A stretch of DNA of 64,000 nt, taken from NCBI RefSeq assembly GCF_014334055.1, contig NZ_CP060490.1, positions 434,001 to 498,000 of the forward strand, written 5' to 3'. The notes below the pieces were generated by a model. It had not been told where the DNA came from. It did no database searches and saw nothing but the letters and a program-made list of their open reading frames with translations. The translations under genes and the position numbers were made by a program. Origin of the DNA: Oscillibacter hominis. GTDB lineage: Bacteria; Bacillota; Clostridia; Oscillospirales; Oscillospiraceae. Positions 25,509-33,254 of this stretch are shown here, piece by piece; position 1 is the stretch's first letter, and each line of letters begins with the position of its first letter.

Positions 25509-26534
25509 ATGAAAGCGAAACTAAAAGTGATAAAGAACTGGGAGTTCGAGGAATTTGAACTGACGGGAACTTCCTTCAAATACAGCCCGACTGGATGCAA
25601 AGGTATGGTAGCCCGCAGCGAGGATGAAATTGTGTTTTGGACCTATCATCTCGTGCAAAAGTGCAGCGGCGTTTTGTGGGTCAAAGGCGAAGTTTCCAGG
25701 TGGATTCCCAGCCCGGAGCCGAAAGAGCAGCAAGATGTTTGGGAAGATCCTGTCTTGCTCTCATGCGACAGAGGAATACTGTTGGTTTGCCCGGCCAGTA
25801 AATCCCTTTGGTGGATGCCGCAGATGGATGGAGAGTGGATTCCGATCCCCATGGATAACTGGTGTGCCCAGGGTATTCCCAAGCCGGTGGCAGTCACCGG
25901 AAGCCAGGGCGTTTTCCCTATTGTGTGCCGAGTGGACAACTCCGCTGATGCGACCAACAGTTTTACCAGCCTGACGGTAGACTTTGAAACCATGACTGCA
26001 CACTGGGCAGAAAGCGGCTCTTGCGTATACAGCAAAGCAGGAACCCGACAGACCCATTTGGCGGCGGTAGAGCGAGCTGGCGGCAATTTTGCCCAGGCAG
26101 ACTTTCACTACAACTATCCTATGATTGGCTCCATACTGGAACAGAACGGACAGTTTTATGCCTTTTTGGAAAGCAGCACCATCAATCCGGCGGGTCTTTC
26201 TCTCATGGGCTACTATTGGTATCTGGAACTGGAGGAAAACGGACTATTCAAAAAGAAACTGTGGGGCAAAGATAATTTAAGCCGCCTGCCCGGAAAACAC
26301 GGGATGCGCGGAAAATTCTCCGGTGACAGGACTTGCCTGATCCTATCTCCCATTTTTAAGAATGATGACTGGAAGGGTAAACAAAAGGTGCTGCGCCTTT
26401 CGGATTTGGTGCTGATCGACCTTGCCATGCCCCGTGGATACGCTTCCTTCCATGTGCTGGATGTATGGGGAAATCGGGCATTTCTCAGCGATGAGAAAGA
26501 CAAGCTGGTTCTTTGTGAAATGACCTTGGAGTAG
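25509..26534 (+). CDS. Beta-rich array protein, possible propeller
   Basis: The 341-residue product is soluble and rich in Trp/beta segments (SLWWMPQMDGEWIPIP, MGYYWYLELEENGLFKKKLW). The pattern of repeated hydrophobic strands resembles the propeller part of the gene before it. No family is recognised. GAGGTGAAAGC precedes the ATG, 9 nt after the preceding stop. Its function is inferred from context only. Confidence 0.6.
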   Translation: MKAKLKVIKNWEFEEFELTGTSFKYSPTGCKGMVARSEDEIVFWTYHLVQKCSGVLWVKGEVSRWIPSPEPKEQQDVWEDPVLLSCDRGILLVCPASKSLWWMPQMDGEWIPIPMDNWCAQGIPKPVAVTGSQGVFPIVCRVDNSADATNSFTSLTVDFETMTAHWAESGSCVYSKAGTRQTHLAAVERAGGNFAQADFHYNYPMIGSILEQNGQFYAFLESSTINPAGLSLMGYYWYLELEENGLFKKKLWGKDNLSRLPGKHGMRGKFSGDRTCLILSPIFKNDDWKGKQKVLRLSDLVLIDLAMPRGYASFHVLDVWGNRAFLSDEKDKLVLCEMTLE

Positions 26535-26549
26535 TTATGAGGGCTGAGT

Positions 26550-27173
26550 ATGCTTTTCAAGAAAAAGATTGTATTTACGGAAGGAATGAATGAAACCCTT
26601 TGTTCTTTCGATGAAATACCCTGGTTTTCCTGTTGTGGAGTTCCGTATGATAAACCATCGTATTACCCATATCTTCAGGAAAAGGACCCAAAACGAGCAG
26701 AAAAACTACTGCTGCATACAAAGAACTACTCAGGAACCGTCTGCCTTACGAATTTGTTCAAAGAAGGCATTTGTCGTGCAGATACCTTTATTCTGCAAAC
26801 GGCTGGGTGGAAGTTTTACCAGAATGAATTCATGCCATGTGTGGAGGCCAGTTGGCGCACTTATGAAAAAAGAGCATTGAAGGCAAATGGCCTCGATCTA
26901 AACTCGGTGGAAAAAAGATTCCTTCGTGATTATGGCTTTCCTGACAGTATAGATCTTCAGTTGTGCCGAATGGTGCAATATTTGCTGGTTGAACAATACT
27001 TCCTTGAAAGGTTTCCTCAGTTCCCTCTATTTTTCAGCCGGATCATTGATATTTACAAGGATGGTCATATCGTGCTTGGCTGGAGTGGAAGATTTGCATC
27101 GCATGAAACGAATCTGGAAAATGAAAACGGAGTTCCAATCTTACCAACAGACGGAAGTTTGATTATATGGTAG
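26550..27173 (+). CDS. Array protein, unknown, AT-rich
   Basis: The 207-residue soluble product has a helix-rich middle (LCRMVQYLLVEQYFLERFPQ) and ends in beta sequence (HIVLGWSGRFASHET). No family is recognised. Its base composition is more AT-rich than its neighbours, suggesting separate acquisition. It overlaps no neighbour; the ribosome site is weak (GAGGGCTGAGT). Confidence 0.6.
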   Translation: MLFKKKIVFTEGMNETLCSFDEIPWFSCCGVPYDKPSYYPYLQEKDPKRAEKLLLHTKNYSGTVCLTNLFKEGICRADTFILQTAGWKFYQNEFMPCVEASWRTYEKRALKANGLDLNSVEKRFLRDYGFPDSIDLQLCRMVQYLLVEQYFLERFPQFPLFFSRIIDIYKDGHIVLGWSGRFASHETNLENENGVPILPTDGSLIIW

Positions 27174-27214
27174 GAAAACAAGAACTTAATTGCTGTGAGA
27201 CGAGGGAAAATGAT

Positions 27215-28075
27215 ATGGCATTACAGGAAAAGAAAATAATGCCTCCCCCTTGGCTGGCCCACCGGGAGATCGAGAGATACTCTATTGGCTGGCGCATGGG
27301 CTATGGGGAGGATTACATATACCGATTTGGCGATTGGCTGGACACCCTCTCCCCGGATGAGCAGACAGAATACCGCACCCTCTTTCCCGAGCCGGTAACC
27401 TGGAAGGGCTGGTGGGATGACGAAGATAGCAGCGAAGTGCTGGAACATGGGGACTTCTGGGTGAATGCGTGGCAGCCGGAAGGAAGCCCTAAGTACACTC
27501 GCCAGTGGCTCCAGCAGGAATTTTCCATGGGGAGAAAGCGGGAACTGTGTCTGTTCTGGGGCCATCAGCCTGCCGAGGACGGCCAGCTGACAAAAAGCTG
27601 TCTCAGCCAGTGGTGGATGGAGGATTTCTGGTCCGTTGCCAATACCTATCTTTGTATGGAGCAGTATATGATGGCAGGCAAGGCGGAACTGTTCAGCGAT
27701 CAGGAGATTCGGGAGCAAATTTTGAAATGCAGCGACCCGAAACAGATCAAGGCCCTGGGCCGCAAGGTGCGGAGGTTTGACCAGAAGGTATGGGACAAGT
27801 TCAAATACGCCATTGTATTGAATGGCAACTGGTGCAAATTCAGCCAGAACCGCAACCTGCGGGAATTTCTCCTCTCCACCGGAGATAGTGTGCTGGCGGA
27901 GGCCAGTCCCTACGATAACATCTGGGGCATTCGGCTTTCAGCCAACTCCCTGGAGGCGCAGGACCCGATGAAGTGGCGGGGGCAAAACCTGCTGGGTTTT
28001 GCTCTAATGGAGGTACGGGACGAACTGCGCCGGGTCACGCAGAATGAAATGTTGTGCGACTGGAACGCAGTCTGA
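27215..28075 (+). CDS. NADAR-domain ADP-ribose glycohydrolase-like protein
   Basis: The 286-residue protein has a full NADAR domain in residues about 115-280: LCLFWGHQP, then SCLSQWW, then NTYLCMEQYMMAGKAELF, ALGRKVRRFDQKVWD, FSQNRNLREFLLSTGD and LAEASPYDNIWGIRLSANSL. NADAR enzymes of the YbiA family remove ADP-ribose; some reverse guanosine ADP-ribosylation of DNA made by DarT-like toxins. In this array it would protect from an ADP-ribosylating toxin (inference). ATG 27,215 is 42 nt after the preceding stop. An N-terminal extension of about 110 residues is unassigned. Confidence 0.85.
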   Translation: MALQEKKIMPPPWLAHREIERYSIGWRMGYGEDYIYRFGDWLDTLSPDEQTEYRTLFPEPVTWKGWWDDEDSSEVLEHGDFWVNAWQPEGSPKYTRQWLQQEFSMGRKRELCLFWGHQPAEDGQLTKSCLSQWWMEDFWSVANTYLCMEQYMMAGKAELFSDQEIREQILKCSDPKQIKALGRKVRRFDQKVWDKFKYAIVLNGNWCKFSQNRNLREFLLSTGDSVLAEASPYDNIWGIRLSANSLEAQDPMKWRGQNLLGFALMEVRDELRRVTQNEMLCDWNAV

Positions 28076-28081
28076 GGTAAA

Positions 28082-28462
28082 ATGATGGAATTATTTGCAA
28101 AAAGAATGACTTGGGAGCTGGACAATGAGGAAGGGCTGTCCTGCCTGTTCTTTGAACTGGAGGATGGTTACTTTACACTCTCCCGCAAGACCGGCGCGGA
28201 AGCACTCCGCTTGGAAATGAATGATCCAGCCAATGGTCAGTTGATTGACCCGGACTGTTTTGAATATGCCCTTGATAATACCAGGTTTCGTCTAAATATC
28301 GTGCGGAACAACCGAAAGGTTCTGCGGTATCTGGAAGAACACCACATCAACACGGAGTTGTATGGAGAAATCGTCCTTCACTACACTCCTCTCAGCAAGC
28401 CACAGCTTGAATCATTATCTGCCGTAACTCTCAGGCTGTTTTTCGGTGAACTACTTTTTTAG
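28082..28462 (+). CDS. Small array protein, unknown
   Basis: The 126-residue soluble product has strands (LSCLFFELEDGYFTLSRK) and helices. No family is recognised. GAGGTAAA precedes the ATG, 6 nt after the NADAR stop, which suggests joint transcription and possibly a shared target. Size and layout fit an immunity protein. Confidence 0.6.
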   Translation: MMELFAKRMTWELDNEEGLSCLFFELEDGYFTLSRKTGAEALRLEMNDPANGQLIDPDCFEYALDNTRFRLNIVRNNRKVLRYLEEHHINTELYGEIVLHYTPLSKPQLESLSAVTLRLFFGELLF

Positions 28463-28508
28463 GCGGAAACAGAAGTGTCGTTGGCAGAAATCACGCGAGG
28501 GGATAACT

Positions 28509-29210
28509 ATGGTTAAAATTCATCGTATTTGGTTCAATACGGAGAGAATGGACAGAGAGGATCACTACAAAATCACATTATTCAGTCGCCCTCGTGTATC
28601 TATTCATGTGGACGAGTACATTTGGAGTTTCATCGAAGAAAACATTGTGAAGCCACACAAGCTTATGCGTAGTGAGAAGCATGGGTATCTGTTGGACATT
28701 TCGTTTGACCAGTTTGACCCGGCAAAACACCGATATTTTCCGCTTTCCTCATACAACGGCTTGCTTCGGGAAGGGGTCGAGATGGACAGCGCCAACAGAA
28801 GCTATTTCCGCGAGGACTTTGCAGGCGGCAAAGATCGGACTACCTGGTTCTCTCCCAATAAAATATGGACAAACTGCGGCGACAAGGTTCTGAATGTGGA
28901 CATCAAAGCTGCCAATGTGAGCGAGAATATTACCCCCAGAGAATACGCAGATTTGCTTTTCGATGGAATTGGAGCGGCCTTGGTGTTCAATTTCAAAAGG
29001 CTCAAGCGCGAGGAGTTTGATGGGCTGAAGCCCAAGATTGATTGGAGCATTGTAGAAAGCTTCCCCTTTCCCGCACCCTTTGAGGAACAGCGGTACATTG
29101 GGGATGAAGGCGAAATTCATGTGTATTCTTGGGATGGCCGAAAGGAAACGACCCTTGTTGGTCCCTATTCCGTGCGGAAGTTGTACCTGGAGCATTTCGG
29201 AGAATCGTGA
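28509..29210 (+). CDS. Array protein, unknown
   Basis: The 233-residue soluble product has an N-terminal beta/helix part (FSRPRVSIHVDEYIWSFIEE) and a C-terminal part with YIGDEGEIHVYSWDGRKET. No family is recognised. GCGAGGGGATAACT precedes ATG 28,509. It sits between two small array genes; an immunity role is inferred from context. Confidence 0.6.
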   Translation: MVKIHRIWFNTERMDREDHYKITLFSRPRVSIHVDEYIWSFIEENIVKPHKLMRSEKHGYLLDISFDQFDPAKHRYFPLSSYNGLLREGVEMDSANRSYFREDFAGGKDRTTWFSPNKIWTNCGDKVLNVDIKAANVSENITPREYADLLFDGIGAALVFNFKRLKREEFDGLKPKIDWSIVESFPFPAPFEEQRYIGDEGEIHVYSWDGRKETTLVGPYSVRKLYLEHFGES

Positions 29211-29224
29211 GGAGGAATTTTGCC

Positions 29225-29500
29225 GTGCAAGTCTGGTCAAAGATGGATTTTGGCACTGGAGAGATTATCTTTTTGGATATCACGCAAAAAGAAGATATGC
29301 TGCAAGTAGAATATCCGAACTGCTTTCTGCTGGATATGGGCTGGTATCAGGACAGATACATCATTTCTATCATTCAAAATTTTGATTGGACGCATCCAGT
29401 CCAGCAGTATGAAACAGCAGAAAGGAATCAGCTTCCCAAGCTGTTGACGGAGGCGGTTCGCCTTGTGGAAAAGGAATCACAGTCTGCCGGAGCAAATTGA
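29225..29500 (+). CDS. Small array protein, unknown
   Basis: The 91-residue product begins at GTG 29,225, with GAGGAGG about 9 nt upstream. It is a single small domain with strands (EIIFLDITQKEDMLQVEYP) and a C-terminal helix. No family is recognised. The strong ribosome site and tight spacing (14 nt after the preceding stop) support it. Confidence 0.55.
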   Translation: MQVWSKMDFGTGEIIFLDITQKEDMLQVEYPNCFLLDMGWYQDRYIISIIQNFDWTHPVQQYETAERNQLPKLLTEAVRLVEKESQSAGAN

Positions 29501-29513
29501 AAGAGGTCTTGTT

Positions 29514-30518
29514 ATGAACGAGAATTTATTTCGACCACAATTTGATACATTGAAACTGTCCGATAAGCTCTGGCTGATGCAGACGCTGGCGACTCGTTAT
29601 CATTTGACATTCAAGGAACTATACGCCTTTTCCCGCTGGGGACAAAGCTGCACCACCGGCCTATTTGAAAAAGGTGGCCGGGAGTTTGTCTTTGTCCCGG
29701 GCGATACCGTGATTCTTGGCTGGGAGAGCTTTGTCCAAGGAATGGACAAGGCCAACCAAGAGGAACTGGCGGATATTTTTGCGGAAATCGAATATGAGGG
29801 CTCTGCGGAGGAATTTCTCAGGCAGGGCATGACCCCAGTACGCCAGGTGACCATCGCCCCCATGTTCGTGGGCAGAAAACTGGAGGAAATTGGCTGGGAA
29901 AGCGTACCCATGAACGATCCACGCATCACCGCCCACCCCGACTGGCTGGAGAACTTGCAGAAGTGGGCGGGCCAGAACAGCCAGAGCTTTGAAATACACG
30001 AAACTGTCCGCTTTGAACGCAATGGTGATAGCTGGCGAGCGTGGCTGTGCCATCCAATGACCTACCCGGAATTTCAGCGGTCCCTGTTGTGGGAGCTGGC
30101 AGCCAGCCTTCCCACGCCGGATGAGTGGGCCTATCTGTGCGGGGGCGGATGCCGCACCCTGTTTCCCTGGGGGGATGGACTGGACCACAAGATGAAACTG
30201 CACCACTTTGAAAACGGGGAAGATCAGGGTAAGCCATACGACATGGAGCAGCCCAACTTCTTTGGCCTGTCTATCGCCTACGACCCCTATAAGCGGGAGT
30301 TGGTAGACGGGAAAACATTGACCACCTGCGGCGGCGACGGCGGCTGCAATGTCTGCGGTGGCATGGGTCCTTTGCTTGGATATTTACCCTGTTCCCCTCA
30401 CTGTAAACCGGAGGTTCGGGAGGATAATGAGATTCACAATGACTATGACTTTTTCCGTCCTGTTATCCGGGTGCAGACATCCGGGTGGAGAATAGTATCA
30501 CCCGAAAATGAGAGGTGA
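29514..30518 (+). CDS. SUMF1/formylglycine-enzyme-like array protein
   Basis: The 334-residue product has REFVFVPGDTVILGWESF near residue 55 and, further on, SLPTPDEWAYLCGGGCRTLF, FPWGDGLDH, NFFGLSIAYDPYKRELVDG and VIRVQTSGW. This order resembles the SUMF1/FGE-sulfatase fold, seen in formylglycine-generating enzymes and in non-enzymatic binding domains. The catalytic cysteine pair is not clearly placed, so it may be a binding-only relative. AAGAGGTCTTGTT precedes ATG 29,514. It overlaps nothing and is followed by the SMI1 gene. Confidence 0.65.
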   Translation: MNENLFRPQFDTLKLSDKLWLMQTLATRYHLTFKELYAFSRWGQSCTTGLFEKGGREFVFVPGDTVILGWESFVQGMDKANQEELADIFAEIEYEGSAEEFLRQGMTPVRQVTIAPMFVGRKLEEIGWESVPMNDPRITAHPDWLENLQKWAGQNSQSFEIHETVRFERNGDSWRAWLCHPMTYPEFQRSLLWELAASLPTPDEWAYLCGGGCRTLFPWGDGLDHKMKLHHFENGEDQGKPYDMEQPNFFGLSIAYDPYKRELVDGKTLTTCGGDGGCNVCGGMGPLLGYLPCSPHCKPEVREDNEIHNDYDFFRPVIRVQTSGWRIVSPENER

Positions 30519-30523
30519 TATTG

Positions 30524-31261
30524 ATGAAAAGCCGATTGGAGCAATTATTGGACGAGCTATTAAGACAAATTGATATACCTGCGATGGAGCAAGCCATGTC
30601 CAAGCAGTATAAGAGCCAGATCCGCAGACGCTGGGAACTTCCGGCAGACTATTGGATGCTGTTGGAGCGCTGCTGTGGACTGCGAACCGTGTGGAGCAAT
30701 GATACCTATGAGGCCCTGGAACTGTGGGGACTGGATACCCTTGTGAAGGGCCAGGAGGGATACGCCTATAATCCTGTGGAACAAAAGGTAATTAAAGATT
30801 GGGACGAGCATCTTGTGGTGATTGCGTCTGATGCTGGTGATCCATACTGCCTGGACCTGCGACGGAACGATACAGCCGTGTTCTGGGCAGAACATGGCGC
30901 CGGAACTTGGGACTTTCAGCCTGCCTTTGATTGTTTGGAAGATTTTCTCGAAAGCGTTTTGGATGTACCCAAAACGCAGGAATATGAAACAGCATATCCC
31001 TATCACTACATCCGCCTGATTGTAACCGGGATTTCCGACACCAAAAAGGCTCTGGTGTTTCTAAAACAGCATTTTGGCGACAGCAGCTTTCAGCAGACAA
31101 AAGACAGGCTGAAAGAACTGCCGCTCTTGATCTATTCCGGTCTTGATACCGGAACCGCCCCGCTGGAAAACTCTCTTGACCGCTGGGGATTGATGTACGA
31201 AAAGCAGCAGATTTCGTTGGAAAAGTTTCTGGAAGATCAAGCATATATCCGCAATCTGTAA
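30524..31261 (+). CDS. SMI1/KNR4 (SUKH) family protein
   Basis: The 245-residue product carries the SUKH pattern: ELPADYWMLLERCCGLRTVW, then VIASDAGDPYCLDL, then AVFWAEHGAGTWDFQPAFDC and LEDFLESVL. SUKH domains are established immunity proteins in contact-dependent and polymorphic toxin systems. The last 80 residues form an extra unassigned part. ATG 30,524 follows AGAGGTGATATTG. The gene is in the middle of the array. Confidence 0.85.
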   Translation: MKSRLEQLLDELLRQIDIPAMEQAMSKQYKSQIRRRWELPADYWMLLERCCGLRTVWSNDTYEALELWGLDTLVKGQEGYAYNPVEQKVIKDWDEHLVVIASDAGDPYCLDLRRNDTAVFWAEHGAGTWDFQPAFDCLEDFLESVLDVPKTQEYETAYPYHYIRLIVTGISDTKKALVFLKQHFGDSSFQQTKDRLKELPLLIYSGLDTGTAPLENSLDRWGLMYEKQQISLEKFLEDQAYIRNL

Positions 31262-31363
31262 GGTCGAAGCTGCGTTGTGCAGGTGCGATTCATCGGCATT
31301 GGAGCCCGCTAAAGACAATCCAAATGAGCAAAGTACACAATGATGTGATTTTTGGAGGAAGTC

Positions 31364-31612
31364 ATGATCAAAGCAATTATGAAAATCCATACCACTTCTT
31401 CTTCGGTTACATTTGTATGTGGCGATGTTGCTATTATTGGAAACGGTGAGTTTCGGGCTTCATCAGGAAAAGTGGATGGCTTTATCCTGTATGCCGACAC
31501 TTTACAGTATGAAAACGGGGCGAAGCTCTCACGGGATGAACAGGAAAATTTGAAGTGCCTGTATCAGCACTTTGTATTGAACCGTGAAGATTTCATAGAC
31601 TGGGATATTTGA
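31364..31612 (+). CDS. Imm74-like small immunity protein
   Basis: The 82-residue product has SSVTFVCGDVAIIGNGEFRA, then DGFILYADTLQYENG and a DEQENLKCLYQHF helix. This pattern resembles Imm74 family immunity proteins in length and order. TTGGAGGAAGTC precedes the ATG. A 102-nt gap lies before it; a weak promoter cannot be excluded there. Confidence 0.6.
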   Translation: MIKAIMKIHTTSSSVTFVCGDVAIIGNGEFRASSGKVDGFILYADTLQYENGAKLSRDEQENLKCLYQHFVLNREDFIDWDI

Positions 31613-31669
31613 AAAGAGATTTCCCCATGAAATGTTAGCAGATTGAGCACAGGAGTAAGGAGGAAAGCT

Positions 31670-32629
31670 ATGGAATGGCCAAAACGGGCGCGGACAGCGG
31701 ATTGGGAAAATGGTGTCCTGGCCTTAGATAGAGAGAAACAATTTGAAGTCCCGAAGCTGACCGCAGAGATCATGGAGCGGTTGGCCGGTTACACCCTGGT
31801 GGGCTTCCATGTGAAAGGGTATCCGGTGACGGATGAACTGCTTGCCCCCTTTGCCGGGCATAAAAGTATGGTCAACTTCGGCGTGGAGAACGGCGCCCTC
31901 ACCGACGCCTGTTTCCCCTTTTTTTCCGCCATGCCCAAGCTGCGCTATCTGCTGCTGACCGGGAATGCCGGGATCGACGGAAGCGGCTTGTCCGCCCTGC
32001 AAAGCTGTAAGCTGGATCTACTGGCCCTTGACCACACCAGGCTGGAGGATGCCGGTCTGCTTCGAGCAGCCTCCATCCCCAAACTCTCCCACATCTGGAT
32101 CGACCACACTGCTGTTACTTATGATGGACTACTGGCTGTCGCCGGCAACAACTACATCCATCCGGTGGCCCATGTGCAATTTACCAAGGAGCAGATGGAA
32201 CACTTCTCCCAGCTCCAGCGGGAAAAGGCCAAAAAGCCCGTCCAGCTGGATGAGCAGGCAGCGTCGGAATGCCGCAATGTGTTGTCCGCTTTCTTTGCCG
32301 AAATGACAGAATGGGAGCAGTACATGGAGCAGGTTGGGTTTGAAGATGCCGAGGCTGTGCCCCGCCTGCTGGCGATCTGGGAGAAGTATGTGAGCGAAAA
32401 GCCCCGTCTGGGCTACCGGCCTCTGGCCCTCTCATACAGCGCCCAGGGCACCTACAACGGGGAAGAATTCCTTGACGCGGAACAGATCACTAAGAACAAG
32501 CTCTACATCTACACCAGAGAGAAAAATACCAGCTTTGACCGCCGCTTTCTCATGAAGCGCGTGGGCGAGGGTTGGATGATTGACGCGGTGCAGGAGCGGC
32601 TGGACGGCTGGCAACGGACAGGATTGTAA
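31670..32629 (+). CDS. LRR plus NTF2-like immunity protein
   Basis: The 319-residue product has an LRR-like part in residues about 55-165 (MPKLRYLLLTGNAGIDGSGL, LDLLALDHTRLEDAGLL). A C-terminal part then has a LSAFFAEMTEWEQYM helix and DRRFLMKRVGEGWMIDAVQE, typical of NTF2-fold immunity domains. Fusion of two binding modules is common in poly-immunity loci. GTAAGGAGGAAAGCT precedes ATG 31,670. Confidence 0.65.
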   Translation: MEWPKRARTADWENGVLALDREKQFEVPKLTAEIMERLAGYTLVGFHVKGYPVTDELLAPFAGHKSMVNFGVENGALTDACFPFFSAMPKLRYLLLTGNAGIDGSGLSALQSCKLDLLALDHTRLEDAGLLRAASIPKLSHIWIDHTAVTYDGLLAVAGNNYIHPVAHVQFTKEQMEHFSQLQREKAKKPVQLDEQAASECRNVLSAFFAEMTEWEQYMEQVGFEDAEAVPRLLAIWEKYVSEKPRLGYRPLALSYSAQGTYNGEEFLDAEQITKNKLYIYTREKNTSFDRRFLMKRVGEGWMIDAVQERLDGWQRTGL

Positions 32630-32643
32630 GGGAGGCATAATGG

Positions 32644-33213
32644 ATGATATATAGGTTTACGGAAGTATTAAACGATCTTGTTAATTATTTTCTCCTTGGT
32701 GACATTTTGTTGCTGGAGGACTGGAAGCAGGCAAATCATCTTTCAGATGATTTAGCGATGGAGTTTACCACAAACGAAAGCGGCGACAGGATATTTGCCG
32801 AAGGAATTGTAATCCCAATGACCGGTATTGAAAACTATCCCTATACCATATTGTTCAATCTCTCTGGTGATAGACCGGAGCTGTGCAAAGAAAGAAACCG
32901 ATTGCAGCTTAGAAAAAGTGGCTATTCCCTCAAAGTAGATCATAATATGCTGATGCTTTTTACATGGCCAATATTGGAACAGTTTACGCCTGAAAAGGTG
33001 AAAGATCTGATTTCTTACTATAGAGTGCATAAGAAGCCGATGATTGAGCTTGCAAATGGCTGGTATCATATCGAGATTTTGGGTGGAGAAACCTTGCAGG
33101 ACGGGGACTATGAACCTACATTTGAGTTTGTGATACAACCAGCCACAAATGAAGAAGCCACCATAAATGCAGATATGAATTTTAGCTTTGAAATTACAAG
33201 CTCTGCTTATTAG
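32644..33213 (+). CDS. Array protein, unknown
   Basis: The 189-residue soluble product has alternating strands and helices (IENYPYTILFNLSGDRP, ANGWYHIEILGGETLQDG). No family is recognised with confidence. It is more AT-rich than the genes on both sides. GGGAGGCATAATGG precedes the ATG. It lies directly before the giant fusion gene. Confidence 0.6.
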   Translation: MIYRFTEVLNDLVNYFLLGDILLLEDWKQANHLSDDLAMEFTTNESGDRIFAEGIVIPMTGIENYPYTILFNLSGDRPELCKERNRLQLRKSGYSLKVDHNMLMLFTWPILEQFTPEKVKDLISYYRVHKKPMIELANGWYHIEILGGETLQDGDYEPTFEFVIQPATNEEATINADMNFSFEITSSAY

Positions 33214-33254
33214 TGAAACCTATCCCTACCGAAGATGGAAAAGGAGATCATGAT

